Of a stretch of 29,952 nt of DNA, positions 21,306 to 29,819 are shown in pieces. Numbering within the stretch: position 1 is the first letter of the stretch; each line of letters opens with the position of its first letter. This DNA is from Ga0077536 sp943370145 (GTDB lineage: Bacteria; Pseudomonadota; Gammaproteobacteria; Ga0077536), in contig CALRPY020000056.1 in assembly GCA_943370145.1 (NCBI GenBank), positions 1-29,952 of the forward strand, given 5' to 3'. The translations under genes were made by a program, and so were the position numbers. The notes under the pieces were generated by a model. That model saw only the letters and a program-made list of their open reading frames with translations, was not told the DNA's origin and did no database searches.

Positions 21306-22229
21306 TCAGCCGACCAGCGTCAACCAGTGCTCCGGACAGGGGCGCTTGCCCTGCACCGTGTCGAGGTAGGCTTTCTGCAGCAGTTTGGTGACGGGTCCCG
21401 GGGTTCCTTCGCCTATCGTGCGGTTGTCCAGCTCGCGGATCGGCGTGACCTCGGCCGCGGTACCCGTGAAGAAGGCCTCATCGGCAATGTAGATCTCGTC
21501 GCGCGTGATCCGCTTCTCGACGACGCCGATGCCTTCCTCGCGGGCGATGCGCATCACGGTGTCACGGGTGATGCCTTCCAGCGCGCACACCGGGTCAGGC
21601 GTGTAGAGGACGCCGTTGCGCACCATGAAGAAGTTCTCGCCGCTGCCTTCCGCGACCATGCCGGTGTTGTCGAGCAGCAGCGCCTCGTCGTAGCCGTCGC
21701 GCGAGACTTCCTGCAGCGCCATGATCGAATTGATGTAATTGCCGGTGGCCTTCGCCTTCGAAAGCACGCTGTTGACGTGATGACGGGTGAAGGACGAGGT
21801 CTTGATGCGGATGCCCTTCTCGAGGGCGTCGCCGCCGAGGTAGGCGCCCCAGTACCACGCGGCCACCACCACGTGCACCGACAGGTTCGCCGCATGCAGG
21901 CCCATGCCCTCGGAGCCGTAGTAGGCGAGCGGCCGCAGGTAGGCCGTCGCGAGCTTGTTCTCACGCACACAGTCGACGCAGGCCTGGCGCACGTCTTCCT
22001 GCGAGAACGTGACCTTCATGCCGAGGATGTGGCAGGTGTCGAACAGGCGCTTGATGTGTTCCTCGAGGCGGAAGATCGCGGTGCCGCGCGGTGTTTCGTA
22101 GGCGCGGATGCCTTCGAAGGCGCCCGTCGCGTAGTGCAGCGAATGGGTCAGCACGTGGGTGTTCGCATCGCGCCACGGAATCAGCGTACCGTCCATCCAG
22201 ATCACGCCATCGCGGTCGGCGTAGCTCAT
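21306..22229 (-). CDS. ilvE: Branched-chain amino acid aminotransferase
   Basis: 307 residues, a standard length for this fold-type IV PLP enzyme, which makes Leu, Ile and Val from their 2-oxo acids with glutamate. Landmarks are VIWMDGTLIPWRDANTHVLT, HYATGAFEGIRAY, the PLP lysine K160 in SKAKATGNYINS, and EGSGENFFMVRNGVLYTPD, CALEGITRDTV and FFTGTAAEVTPI. The start has AGGAGAG seven bases upstream. It lies 76 bp after glnE on the same strand, an arrangement common in gammaproteobacteria. Intact and presumably functional in the cytosol. Confidence 0.95.
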   Translation of the reverse strand: MSYADRDGVIWMDGTLIPWRDANTHVLTHSLHYATGAFEGIRAYETPRGTAIFRLEEHIKRLFDTCHILGMKVTFSQEDVRQACVDCVRENKLATAYLRPLAYYGSEGMGLHAANLSVHVVVAAWYWGAYLGGDALEKGIRIKTSSFTRHHVNSVLSKAKATGNYINSIMALQEVSRDGYDEALLLDNTGMVAEGSGENFFMVRNGVLYTPDPVCALEGITRDTVMRIAREEGIGVVEKRITRDEIYIADEAFFTGTAAEVTPIRELDNRTIGEGTPGPVTKLLQKAYLDTVQGKRPCPEHWLTLVG

Positions 22230-22305
22230 AGCTCTCTCCTGCTCAGATTAGGTTTTGCCGCGATTCGCCCGCGGCCGCGGGCAGCGGCGCCGGCACAGCG
22301 CGGGC

Positions 22306-25197
22306 TCATTGCTGGAACGTGCGTCGCCATACATCCGTCACCGCGTGTCGCTCATCGAGCAGGGCGTGCTGCGCGACCAGCCCATCGACTTCCTGCAGGG
22401 CGCAACGGTGTATCTCGGCGCGATAGGCGAAATAGGCGTCGTGCAGTGTGCGGCAATCCTCGCGGGGCAGCAGCCCGAGGTCTCCAATGAGTTCGAGCAG
22501 GCGGAGGTTGTCCGTGTAGGCAGTCAGAATCTGATGCTGCGCGGCCCAGCGTAGGCAGGCGTATTGCACCATAAATTCTATGTCCGTGATACCGCCAAGC
22601 CCCTGTTTCAGGTCGTATTGATCGTCGTTCGAACGGTCGAGCTCGCGCCGCATCCGCTCCCGCATGTCGAGGATGTCGTGCGCCAGCCGCGCCAGATCGC
22701 GGCGGGTCCGCAGGACGCCGCGCCGGATTACGCCGAAGCGGTCGAGCGTCGCCGGGTCCCCGGCCACGCCCCGCGCGCGCAGCAGGGCCTGGTGCTCCCA
22801 GGTCCACGCCGAGGTCAGCTGGTACTCCTCGAAAGCCTCCAGCGAGGTCACGAGCAGGCCGGAGGCGCCGCTCGGACGCAGCCGGATGTCGAGCTCGTAG
22901 GCCTGGCCGGCGGCCGTGCGGGTCGTGATCAGGTGGATGATCCGCTGCGCGAGCCGCGTGAAGAAGACGTCGTTCGCGATCTGCTTCGGGCCGTCCGTCA
23001 TGTCGCCCGGCCTGCTGTGGCCGTGCACGAAGACGAGGTCGAGGTCCGAGCCGTAGCCGAGTTCGAGGCCGCCGAGCTTGCCGTAGGCGATGACGCCGAA
23101 GCCGACCAGGCGCCGGCCGCCCTCGACGCGCACACGCGGGCGACCGTGCTTTGCGACCAGGTCGGTCCAGGCGAGGGCGAGGGCCTTGCGCACCACGACC
23201 TCGGCAATCCAGGTGAGGTGATTGCTCACCTCGGCGACCGGGAAGTTCGCCATCAGGTCGCAGGCGGCGACGCGCAGCACCTGCTGGTGCTTGAAGTTGC
23301 GCAGGATGTCCATGATGCGGTCGAGGTCGCCGGGGTCGGCGGTCTCGACGGCGTCGTCGAGCAGGCGCATCAGCTCCGCGCGTCCCGGCGGTGTCGAAAG
23401 CACGCGATCGTCGAGCAGTTCGTCGAGCAGGATCGGCGAGCGCGTGATCTGCTGTGCGATCCAGGGGCTGGCCGCGCACAGGTCGATCAGGCGCAGCAGC
23501 GCGCCGCCGTGATCGGCGAGCAGCGCCAGGTACACCGAGCGCCGTGCGATCGCGCGCACCAGTTCCGCGAGCCGCACCAGCGCAACGGCGCCGCCCGGGC
23601 GGTGCGCGCAGGCGGCGACCAGCGGTGGCATCAGGCGGTCGAGCCGCGCCCGCGCCTCCGCCGACAGGCGGGCCAGGAAGCGCGGGTCCTTCAGCTGGGC
23701 CAGCGCATTCGCCGCGAGCGCCGGGTCGTCGAAGCCCGCGGTCTGCAGCATGGCCTGCGCGCTATCGGCGTCCAGCGGCGCGCGCCACACGCGCCCGCCG
23801 GTGTCGTCGGCCCGCGCCTCGCCGGCCGGCGCCGGTTTCGGCATCAGCAGCGACGCGAAGCAGGCGCGCACCGCCATGCGGTGCTGCGCAAGATCCATTT
23901 CAAAGGCGACCCAGTCGGGGTAGCCGAGCCCGAAGGCGATGCGCGCGCGCTCGAGCGGTGAGTCGGGCAGGGTCTGGGTCTGTTCGTCGCGGACCTGCTG
24001 CAGGCGGTGCTCGGTGATGCGCAGGAAGCGATAGGCCGCGGTCAGCGCGTCCACGTCCGCCGCGCCCAGCAGGTGCAGGTCCACGCAGCAGCGCAGCGCC
24101 GGCAGGATCTGCCGCAGGCGCAGCCGCGGCTCGCGGCCGCCGCGCACCAGCTGGAAGGCCTGGCCGATGAATTCGATCTCGCGGATGCCGCCGGCGCCGC
24201 GCTTGATGTCGCGCTCGAGGCCGTAACGCGCGACCTCGGCGTCGATCATGGCCTTCATTTCGCGCACCGCCTCGAAGGCGCCGAAGTCGAGGTAGCGACG
24301 GTAGACGAAGGGGCGCGTGATCTCGGTGAGCGCGGCGCGCTCCTCGTCGGTGCCCGTCAGCGCGCGGGCCTTGATCAGCGCATAGCGTTCCCAGTCCCGG
24401 CCGTGCACCTGGTAGTAGAGTTCGAGCGCGCTGAAACTCGCGGTCAACGCGCCGCTGTCGCCGAAGGGCCGCAGGCGCATGTCGACGCGATAGACGAAGC
24501 CGTCCCCGGTGACGTCGTTCAGCACCGGGATGAGCTTCTTGCCGAGGCGGTCGAAGAATTCCTGGTTCGAAGCCGTGCGGCTGCCGCCGCGCGTTTCGCC
24601 GCTCGCCCGGTAGACGAACATCAGATCGATGTCGGACGAGAAATTGAGCTCGCCGCCGCCGAGCTTGCCCATTGCGATCACGATGAGGCTGACCGGTTTG
24701 CCGTCGGCGTCGCAGGGCGTGCCGAAGCGGGTTTCCAGATCGCGCGCGAGCCATTCGGCGGCGCCGGCGACCAGCGTGTCGGCCAGCGTCGACAGTTCGG
24801 CCAGCACCTCCTCCAGGGTCGCGAGCCCGTTCAGGTCCCGCCACGCGATGCGCACCGTTTCCCGGTGCCGGCAGCGGCGCAGCGCACTGCGCAGTTCTTC
24901 CTCGGTCGTGGCGGCCTCGAGCAGGGGCAGGCACTGCTGGCGGTAGCCGTCGGCGTCGCGCGGGAGCGCCGCGTCGCCGAGCATCGCGGCGAACGCGACC
25001 GGGTCGCGGGCCGCCTGCTCCGCGACATAGGGACTGCACGCGAAACTGCGCGCCAGCGCCGGCAGGCGTTCGGTCGATATCGTGTGATCGACCCCGGCCT
25101 CGCGGGCGGCGGCGAGAAAGTGTTCGACGGCGCGCGCGGTGCTTGCCGCGAGCTCGGCGGGTGGCTCGGTGGCCGGGATCAGGGCTGGCGTGTGCAT
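22306..25197 (-). CDS. glnE: Bifunctional glutamine synthetase adenylyltransferase/deadenylase
   Basis: About 963 residues from the ATG at 25197 (E. coli GlnE has 946). It controls glutamine synthetase by adding or removing AMP in response to PII and glutamine. There are two nucleotidyltransferase halves. The first has GKLGGGELNFSSDIDLMFVY with D189/D191 (adenylyl-removing domain); the second has GKLGGLELGYGSDLDLVFVH with D718/D720 (adenylyl-transferring domain). RGAGGIREIEFIGQAFQLVR and KQGLGGITDIEFMVQYACLR are the paired C-terminal motifs of each half. An in-frame ATG at 25212 is an alternative start; longer versions would run into the divergent gene's promoter. First gene of the operon leading to ilvE and the glycan genes. 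Confidence 0.96.
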   Translation of the reverse strand: MHTPALIPATEPPAELAASTARAVEHFLAAAREAGVDHTISTERLPALARSFACSPYVAEQAARDPVAFAAMLGDAALPRDADGYRQQCLPLLEAATTEEELRSALRRCRHRETVRIAWRDLNGLATLEEVLAELSTLADTLVAGAAEWLARDLETRFGTPCDADGKPVSLIVIAMGKLGGGELNFSSDIDLMFVYRASGETRGGSRTASNQEFFDRLGKKLIPVLNDVTGDGFVYRVDMRLRPFGDSGALTASFSALELYYQVHGRDWERYALIKARALTGTDEERAALTEITRPFVYRRYLDFGAFEAVREMKAMIDAEVARYGLERDIKRGAGGIREIEFIGQAFQLVRGGREPRLRLRQILPALRCCVDLHLLGAADVDALTAAYRFLRITEHRLQQVRDEQTQTLPDSPLERARIAFGLGYPDWVAFEMDLAQHRMAVRACFASLLMPKPAPAGEARADDTGGRVWRAPLDADSAQAMLQTAGFDDPALAANALAQLKDPRFLARLSAEARARLDRLMPPLVAACAHRPGGAVALVRLAELVRAIARRSVYLALLADHGGALLRLIDLCAASPWIAQQITRSPILLDELLDDRVLSTPPGRAELMRLLDDAVETADPGDLDRIMDILRNFKHQQVLRVAACDLMANFPVAEVSNHLTWIAEVVVRKALALAWTDLVAKHGRPRVRVEGGRRLVGFGVIAYGKLGGLELGYGSDLDLVFVHGHSRPGDMTDGPKQIANDVFFTRLAQRIIHLITTRTAAGQAYELDIRLRPSGASGLLVTSLEAFEEYQLTSAWTWEHQALLRARGVAGDPATLDRFGVIRRGVLRTRRDLARLAHDILDMRERMRRELDRSNDDQYDLKQGLGGITDIEFMVQYACLRWAAQHQILTAYTDNLRLLELIGDLGLLPREDCRTLHDAYFAYRAEIHRCALQEVDGLVAQHALLDERHAVTDVWRRTFQQ

Positions 25198-25236
25198 GAT
25201 GCCCGCCATCATAACGCCCGGCCGGGCGCGCGCGGC

Positions 25237-25265
25237 TTGGGGCGACGCGGCCGCTCGCGGATAAT
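25237..25265 (+). promoter_or_regulatory. Candidate leaderless promoter of the aminotransferase gene
   Basis: TTGGGG (25237-25242), 17 bp, GATAAT (25260-25265). The -10 ends seven nucleotides before the ATG at 25273, placing the start of transcription at the initiation codon. Same geometry as the two small membrane protein genes. Confidence 0.45.
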
Positions 25266-25272
25266 GCGGGCC

Positions 25273-26424
25273 ATGAGCATCCAACTCCTCAGCAAGCTGC
25301 CGCACGTCGGCACCACCATCTTCACCGTGATGTCACAGATGGCCGCCGAGCACGGCGCCATCAACCTGTCGCAGGGGTTTCCCGACTACGACGGGCCTGC
25401 GGCGCTGAAGGACAGCGTGAAGAAGCACATCGACGGTGGTTTCAACCAATACCCGCCGATGGCCGGCGTGCTGCCGCTGCGCGAGGCGGTCGCCCGCAAG
25501 GTGCTCGACTGCTACGGCGCGCAGGTGTCGCCGGACACCGAGGTCACGATAACGCCGGGCGCGACGGAGGCCATTTACTGCGCGGTGATGGCCGTGGTGC
25601 GGGCGGGCGATGAGGTCATCCTGTTCGACCCCGCCTACGACAGCTACGAACCGGCGGTGCTGCTCGCCTCGGGCGTCCCGGTGCGTCTGCCCCTCGCGCC
25701 GCCGGACTATGGCATCGACTGGCAGCGGGTGCGCGACGCCATCACGCCGCGCACGCGGCTCATCATGATCAACTCGCCCCACAACCCGACCGGCGCGGTG
25801 CTGTCCGCCGCGGACATGGCGACACTCGAAGAGCTCGCGGAGCGCCACGATCTGCTGGTGTGCTCGGACGAGGTCTATGAGCACCTGATCTTCGACGGCC
25901 GCACCCACGAGAGCGTGCTGCGCCATCCGGCGCTCGCCGCCCGCTCGTTCGCGATTTCGTCGTTCGGCAAGACCTATCACGTCACCGGCTGGAAGACCGG
26001 CTACTGCGTCGCGCCGCCGGCCCTGACGACGGAACTGCGCCGCGTGCACCAGTTCGTGACCTTCGTCGGCATCACGCCCATCCAGCTCGGGCTCGCCGAG
26101 TTCATGCGCGCCCACCCCGAGCACCTGCGGGAACTGCCGGGCTTCTACCAGGCGAAGCGGGACCTCTTCAACGCGGCGCTCGCGGACTCGCGCTTCCGCA
26201 TCCGGCCCTCGGCCGGCACCTATTTCCAGCTCGCAGACTACAGCGCGATCAGCGATCTGCCGGACCGCGAGTTCGTCCGCTGGCTGACCACCGAGGTCGG
26301 CGTCGCCGCCATCCCGGTGTCGGTGTTCTACGAGCAGCCGCCGGACGCCCGCTACGTGCGCTTCTGTTTCTGCAAGAACGACGACACGCTGCGCGCCGCC
26401 GCCGCGAAACTCCGCGCGCTGTAG
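25273..26424 (+). CDS. PLP-dependent aminotransferase (methionine/kynurenine aminotransferase type, YbdL-like)
   Basis: 383 residues of the class I/II aminotransferase fold. The start MSIQLLSKLPHVGTTIFTVM with INLSQGFPDYDGP and NQYPPMAGVLPLREAVA is diagnostic for the YbdL/kynurenine-oxoglutarate aminotransferase subgroup. TPGATEAIYCAVMAVV, INSPHNPTGAVLS, CSDEVYEHLIFDG and the PLP lysine K233 in ISSFGKTYHVTGWKTGY follow, with RFCFCKND at the end. It probably transaminates methionine and related amino acids, for example in salvage or 2-oxo acid metabolism. Divergent from glnE with a 75-bp gap; no Shine-Dalgarno sequence, in line with a leaderless message. Confidence 0.9.
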   Translation: MSIQLLSKLPHVGTTIFTVMSQMAAEHGAINLSQGFPDYDGPAALKDSVKKHIDGGFNQYPPMAGVLPLREAVARKVLDCYGAQVSPDTEVTITPGATEAIYCAVMAVVRAGDEVILFDPAYDSYEPAVLLASGVPVRLPLAPPDYGIDWQRVRDAITPRTRLIMINSPHNPTGAVLSAADMATLEELAERHDLLVCSDEVYEHLIFDGRTHESVLRHPALAARSFAISSFGKTYHVTGWKTGYCVAPPALTTELRRVHQFVTFVGITPIQLGLAEFMRAHPEHLRELPGFYQAKRDLFNAALADSRFRIRPSAGTYFQLADYSAISDLPDREFVRWLTTEVGVAAIPVSVFYEQPPDARYVRFCFCKNDDTLRAAAAKLRAL

Positions 26425-26448
26425 CGATTCCACCGGCCCGCCCGTGAC

Positions 26449-26479
26449 AGTCGGCGCTGCGCCGCCGACTGCGTACAAT
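26449..26479 (+). promoter_or_regulatory. Hairpin and -10 element upstream of cutA
   Basis: AGTCGGC (26449-26455) pairs with GCCGACT (26464-26470), and TACAAT (26474-26479) follows, giving a start of transcription near 26486. No good -35 at the normal distance. The hairpin may end the aminotransferase transcript or bind a regulator. Confidence 0.35.
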
Positions 26480-26517
26480 GCGGCACCGGCCCCAGCGAGG
26501 GCCCCGAGCGGATTCCG

Positions 26518-26835
26518 ATGCCCGAACCACTGCTCTGCCTGTGCACCTGTCCGGACGCCGCAAGCGCCCGCCGCCTCGCCGGCCTGCTGGTCGAGGCCCG
26601 GCTCGCGGCCTGCGTGAACATCCTGCCGGGCCTGGTTTCCGTTTACCGCTGGCAGGACGCCGTGGAAAGCGCGGACGAGGTGCTGCTCGTGATCAAGACC
26701 GATGGCGCTCACTACGCGGCGCTGGAAGAGACCCTGCGGCGCGAACACCCCTATGAACTCCCCGAAGTGGTGGCGGTCTCTATCGCGGCCGGTTCCACGC
26801 GATATCTCGAATGGCTGCACGCTTCACTCATTTAA
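26518..26835 (+). CDS. cutA: CutA1 divalent-cation tolerance protein
   Basis: 105 residues, the family length. Landmarks: LCTCPDAASARRLAGLLVEA, RLAACVNILPGLVSVYRWQD, EVLLVIKTD and REHPYELPEVVAVSIAAGST with YLEWL. CutA1 forms very stable trimers and binds copper; in E. coli the cutA-dsbD linkage is the same as here. The gene overlaps dsbD by 25 bp. The ATG at 26518 is supported by the N-terminal strand beginning right after it. The physiological role of CutA1 remains unclear. Confidence 0.94.
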   Translation: MPEPLLCLCTCPDAASARRLAGLLVEARLAACVNILPGLVSVYRWQDAVESADEVLLVIKTDGAHYAALEETLRREHPYELPEVVAVSIAAGSTRYLEWLHASLI

Positions 26836-28652
26836 TGCTCGGCGCCCTGCTGTTGCCGTGGGGCGTCGCCACGGCCGGGCTGCTCGACGCCTTCGACACC
26901 GGCACCTCGGCGCGGCGCGAATTCCTGCCGCCCGACGAGGCCTTTGTCTTCACGCACGAGGCGCCGGCCGACGGGCGGCTCGCGCTGCACTGGGACGTCG
27001 CGCCCGGCTACTACCTCTACCGCGACAAGATTCTCGTCGAGGGGCTGGCGCCGGGGATCGCGGTCGGCGAGCTGGGCCTGCCGCCCGGCGAGGCGAAGGA
27101 CGACCCGGAATTCGGCGTCGTCCGGATCCTGCGCGACGCGGTGAGCATCCGGCCGACGCTGGAGCTGCCCGCCGGCGCCGACGCGGCGGAGGTGCGGGTC
27201 AGTTACCAGGGCTGCGCCGAGGACGGCATCTGTTATCCGCCGATCAGGAAGACGCTGTCGCTGGTCTCCGGCGCGCCCGTCGCCGCCGTCACTGGCGCCG
27301 CGACGCCGGCCGCAGGGCCCGCCGCGGCACCCGCGACGGCCCTGTCCGAATCCGACGCAATCGCCGCCGGCCTGCAGCGCGACAGCCTGGCGGCCGTGCT
27401 CGCGAGCTTTTTCGGCTTCGGCCTGCTGCTCGCACTGACGCCCTGCGTGTTCCCGATGATCCCCATCCTGTCCGGCATCATCGTGGGCCAGCACGGCAGG
27501 GTCGGCGCGCTGCGCGGCCTCGTCCTGTCCGGCACCTATGTCGTCGCCATGGCGGCGACCTACGCGCTCGCCGGGCTCGCCGCGGGCCTGTTCGGCCGTA
27601 ACCTGCAGGCGGCCTTCCAGCATCCGGCGGTGCTCGCCGCCACCAGCGCCTTCTTCGTCGCCCTCGCCCTGTCGATGTTCGGCTTCTTCCACCTGCAGAT
27701 GCCGGCGGCCTGGCAGACGCGACTCGAGCGGCACAGCCGGGTTGGCCATGGTGGCAATCTGCTCGGGGTGGCGGTGATGGGGAGCCTGTCGGCGCTGATC
27801 GTCGGGCCCTGCGTGGCGCCGCCGCTCGCGGGGGCGCTCGTCTATCTCGCGCGGCAGGGGGACCCGCTGACCGGCGGCCTCGCGCTGTTCGTGCTCGGCC
27901 TCGGCATGGGGATGCCCCTGCTTGCGGTTGGCGCGTCCGCCGGGCGCCTGCTGCCGCGCGCCGGCCAGTGGCTGGAACACGTGAAGCACGTCTTCGGGGT
28001 CGTGTCGTTGGGCATGGCCGTCTGGTTTCTCGGCCGCCTCCTGCCGCCGACGCTGACCCTTGTGCTGTGGGCGCTGCTCCTCATCGGCAGCGCGATTTTC
28101 CTCGGCGCGCTGGAACCGCTGCGCGACGCGGCATCCGGCTGGCAGCGCCTGTGGAAAAGCGTCGGGCTCGCGCTGCTGTGTTACGGCGCGGTGCTGATCG
28201 TCGGCGCGGCCGCCGGTGCGGAAGACGTGTTCCGGCCGCTGGCGCCGCTGGCCTCCGGCCCTGCGGCTGAAGGCCCCACGAGTGAGCAAGCATTCACCCC
28301 GGTCAAGGGCTTGCCGGACCTGGAGCGACAGCTCGCGGCCGCCGGCGCGGTCGGCCGACCGGTGCTCCTCGATTTCTATGCGGACTGGTGCATCGAGTGC
28401 AAACAGCTCGAGCGCCGGACCTTCGCCCACCCCGAGGTGCAGGCGGCGCTCGCGCCCTTCGTCCTGCTGCGCGCCGACGTCACGGCCAACGACGACGCGG
28501 ACCGCGCGCTGCTCGCCCGTTTCGAACTGTTCGGCCCGCCGGCCGTCCTGCTGTTCGATCCCGCGCGCCAGGAACTGCGCGCCCAGCGCCTCGTCGGCTT
28601 CGCCCGCCCCGACGCTTTCCTGGGCCGGCTGCGTGAGGCCTGGCCGCGATGA
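26811..28652 (+). CDS. dsbD: Thiol:disulfide interchange protein DsbD
   Basis: 613 residues. It carries reducing power from cytosolic thioredoxin across the inner membrane to periplasmic proteins. All six redox cysteines are present: C135 and C141 in YQGCAEDGICYPP (periplasmic alpha domain), C212 in LTPCVFPMIPILSG and C334 in VGPCVAPPLAG (membrane domain; spacing 122 as in E. coli), and C527/C530 in DFYADWCIECKQL (thioredoxin-like gamma domain). The membrane domain has about eight helices between residues 195 and 475. The start at 26811 gives a signal peptide MAARFTHLMLGALLLPWGVA; an ATG at 26835 overlaps the cutA stop (TAATG) but lacks the positive n-region. It overlaps tlpA by 4 bp. Confidence 0.95.
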   Translation: MAARFTHLMLGALLLPWGVATAGLLDAFDTGTSARREFLPPDEAFVFTHEAPADGRLALHWDVAPGYYLYRDKILVEGLAPGIAVGELGLPPGEAKDDPEFGVVRILRDAVSIRPTLELPAGADAAEVRVSYQGCAEDGICYPPIRKTLSLVSGAPVAAVTGAATPAAGPAAAPATALSESDAIAAGLQRDSLAAVLASFFGFGLLLALTPCVFPMIPILSGIIVGQHGRVGALRGLVLSGTYVVAMAATYALAGLAAGLFGRNLQAAFQHPAVLAATSAFFVALALSMFGFFHLQMPAAWQTRLERHSRVGHGGNLLGVAVMGSLSALIVGPCVAPPLAGALVYLARQGDPLTGGLALFVLGLGMGMPLLAVGASAGRLLPRAGQWLEHVKHVFGVVSLGMAVWFLGRLLPPTLTLVLWALLLIGSAIFLGALEPLRDAASGWQRLWKSVGLALLCYGAVLIVGAAAGAEDVFRPLAPLASGPAAEGPTSEQAFTPVKGLPDLERQLAAAGAVGRPVLLDFYADWCIECKQLERRTFAHPEVQAALAPFVLLRADVTANDDADRALLARFELFGPPAVLLFDPARQELRAQRLVGFARPDAFLGRLREAWPR

Positions 28653-29194
28653 GCGGCTCCCTGCGCTGGCTGCTGGTCTGCGTGCTGGGTGCCCTGGCTG
28701 CCGCGGGCGGATTCTGGCTCCAGTCCACGCGGCAGCCGTCCATCCCGACGGCGAGCGCCGCGCCGGGGCAGGACGCAGTGCTGGACGCCGTCATCGCCGA
28801 CCTCGCCGGGCGGCCGCAGCGCCTGGACCAGTGGCGGGGCAAGCTCGTGGTGCTCAACTTCTGGGCGACCTGGTGCCCCCCCTGCGTGAAGGAACTGCCG
28901 GCCTTCGTGCGGCTGCAGCGGAAGTACGGCCCGCAGGGCCTGCAGTTCGTCGGCATCGCGCTCGACGGCCGCGAGGAAGTCGCGAAGTTCGTCGCCGGGC
29001 ACGGCATCGATTTCCCGGTCCTGGTCGGCGAGGAAGACGTCGCCCGCTACATGCAGCGCCTCGGCAACACGATCGGCGCCCTGCCCTATACCGTTGTCGT
29101 CACGCCGGATGCCGCAATCCTCCATACCCATCAGGGTGAGTGGCCCGAGGCGGACGCCGCGCGGGTGATCGAGGCGGCCCTCGGCGGAGACTGA
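28649..29194 (+). CDS. TlpA/ResA-family thiol-disulfide oxidoreductase
   Basis: 181 residues. One N-terminal membrane segment or signal anchor (SLRWLLVCVLGALAAAGGFW) leads to a periplasmic thioredoxin fold with FWATWCPPCVKELPAF (C76-x-x-C79). GLQFVGIALDGREEVAKFVA and ALPYTVVVTPDAAI (cis-Pro) complete the family pattern. TlpA/ResA proteins reduce specific periplasmic disulfides, often apocytochrome c or copper-site proteins. It overlaps dsbD by 4 bp (ATGA), so it probably receives electrons from DsbD. Intact. Confidence 0.9.
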   Translation: MSGSLRWLLVCVLGALAAAGGFWLQSTRQPSIPTASAAPGQDAVLDAVIADLAGRPQRLDQWRGKLVVLNFWATWCPPCVKELPAFVRLQRKYGPQGLQFVGIALDGREEVAKFVAGHGIDFPVLVGEEDVARYMQRLGNTIGALPYTVVVTPDAAILHTHQGEWPEADAARVIEAALGGD

Positions 29195-29203
29195 TCCGCC
29201 CGC

Positions 29204-29220
29204 GTCGCCAACGTGGCGAC
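29204..29220 (+). terminator. Hairpin after the dsbD-tlpA genes
   Basis: GTCGCCA-ACG-TGGCGAC forms a tight 7-bp stem 10 nt after the tlpA stop. No T-tract follows, so it may be a weak or Rho-assisted terminator or an RNA-stabilising hairpin. Confidence 0.3.
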
Positions 29221-29346
29221 ATCAGCGGGGAACTGGCTCGCAACACGGCGGCCACTGTGCTAACGTCCGCCCGCCGCGCGCTGCCGGCCGCGGCGCATCC
29301 CCTGTCTGGGGGTGTTCATCACGAACATCTGGAATCCCGCGCACAA

Positions 29347-29796
29347 ATGGCTGCCATCCTGTTGCTGAACGGTCCAAACCTGAACCTGCTCGGTCAGCGG
29401 GAGCCGGCACGCTACGGGTATCTGACCCTCGCCGAGATCGAAGCGCGTGCCATCGCCCACGCCGCGAGCCTGGGCCACAGCCTGACGTGCTTCCAGAGCA
29501 ATGCCGAACACGCCCTGATCGAACGCATCCATGCCGCTAAGCCGGAGGGCATCGCGTTCATCGTGATCAATCCGGCGGCCTACACGCACACCAGCATCGC
29601 CCTGCGCGATGCACTGCTGGGGGTTGCCATTCCGTTCATCGAGGTGCACCTGAGCAACGTGCACGCGCGGGAAGCATTCCGTCAGCACTCTTATTTATCC
29701 GACATCGCGCGCGGGGTCATCACCGGCCTCGGCGCACAGGGTTACGAATTCGCAATCAGTGCCGCCTCCACCGCGCTGGCCCAAGGGCCGGCGTGA
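29347..29796 (+). CDS. aroQ: Type II 3-dehydroquinate dehydratase
   Basis: 149 residues, dodecameric type II family. It converts 3-dehydroquinate to 3-dehydroshikimate, step three of the shikimate pathway. Motifs: LLLNGPNLNLLGQREPARYG (with the catalytic Tyr in ARYG), SNAEHALIERIH, VINPAAYTHTSIALRDAL, and EVHLSNVHAREAFRQHSYLS with the catalytic His. The ATG at 29347 is chosen because family members start with a short M-x-x-I-L-L-N-G-P-N-L. It lies 23 bp before accB, an arrangement common in gammaproteobacteria and other proteobacteria. Confidence 0.95.
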   Translation: MAAILLLNGPNLNLLGQREPARYGYLTLAEIEARAIAHAASLGHSLTCFQSNAEHALIERIHAAKPEGIAFIVINPAAYTHTSIALRDALLGVAIPFIEVHLSNVHAREAFRQHSYLSDIARGVITGLGAQGYEFAISAASTALAQGPA

Positions 29797-29819
29797 GGCA
29801 GCGGCGTCCGGGAGTTTCC

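Noticed and set aside
24007..26424. Very long plus-strand open frame running antisense to glnE into the aminotransferase frame
   Set aside because: The 5' two thirds is the complement of glnE, whose domains are unmistakable. High GC keeps antisense frames open; only the part from 25273 is a gene.
26832..28430. 532-codon minus-strand open frame
   Set aside because: It is antisense to dsbD, which has all six redox cysteines; the composition (Arg, Gln, His, Glu) is typical of a shadow frame.
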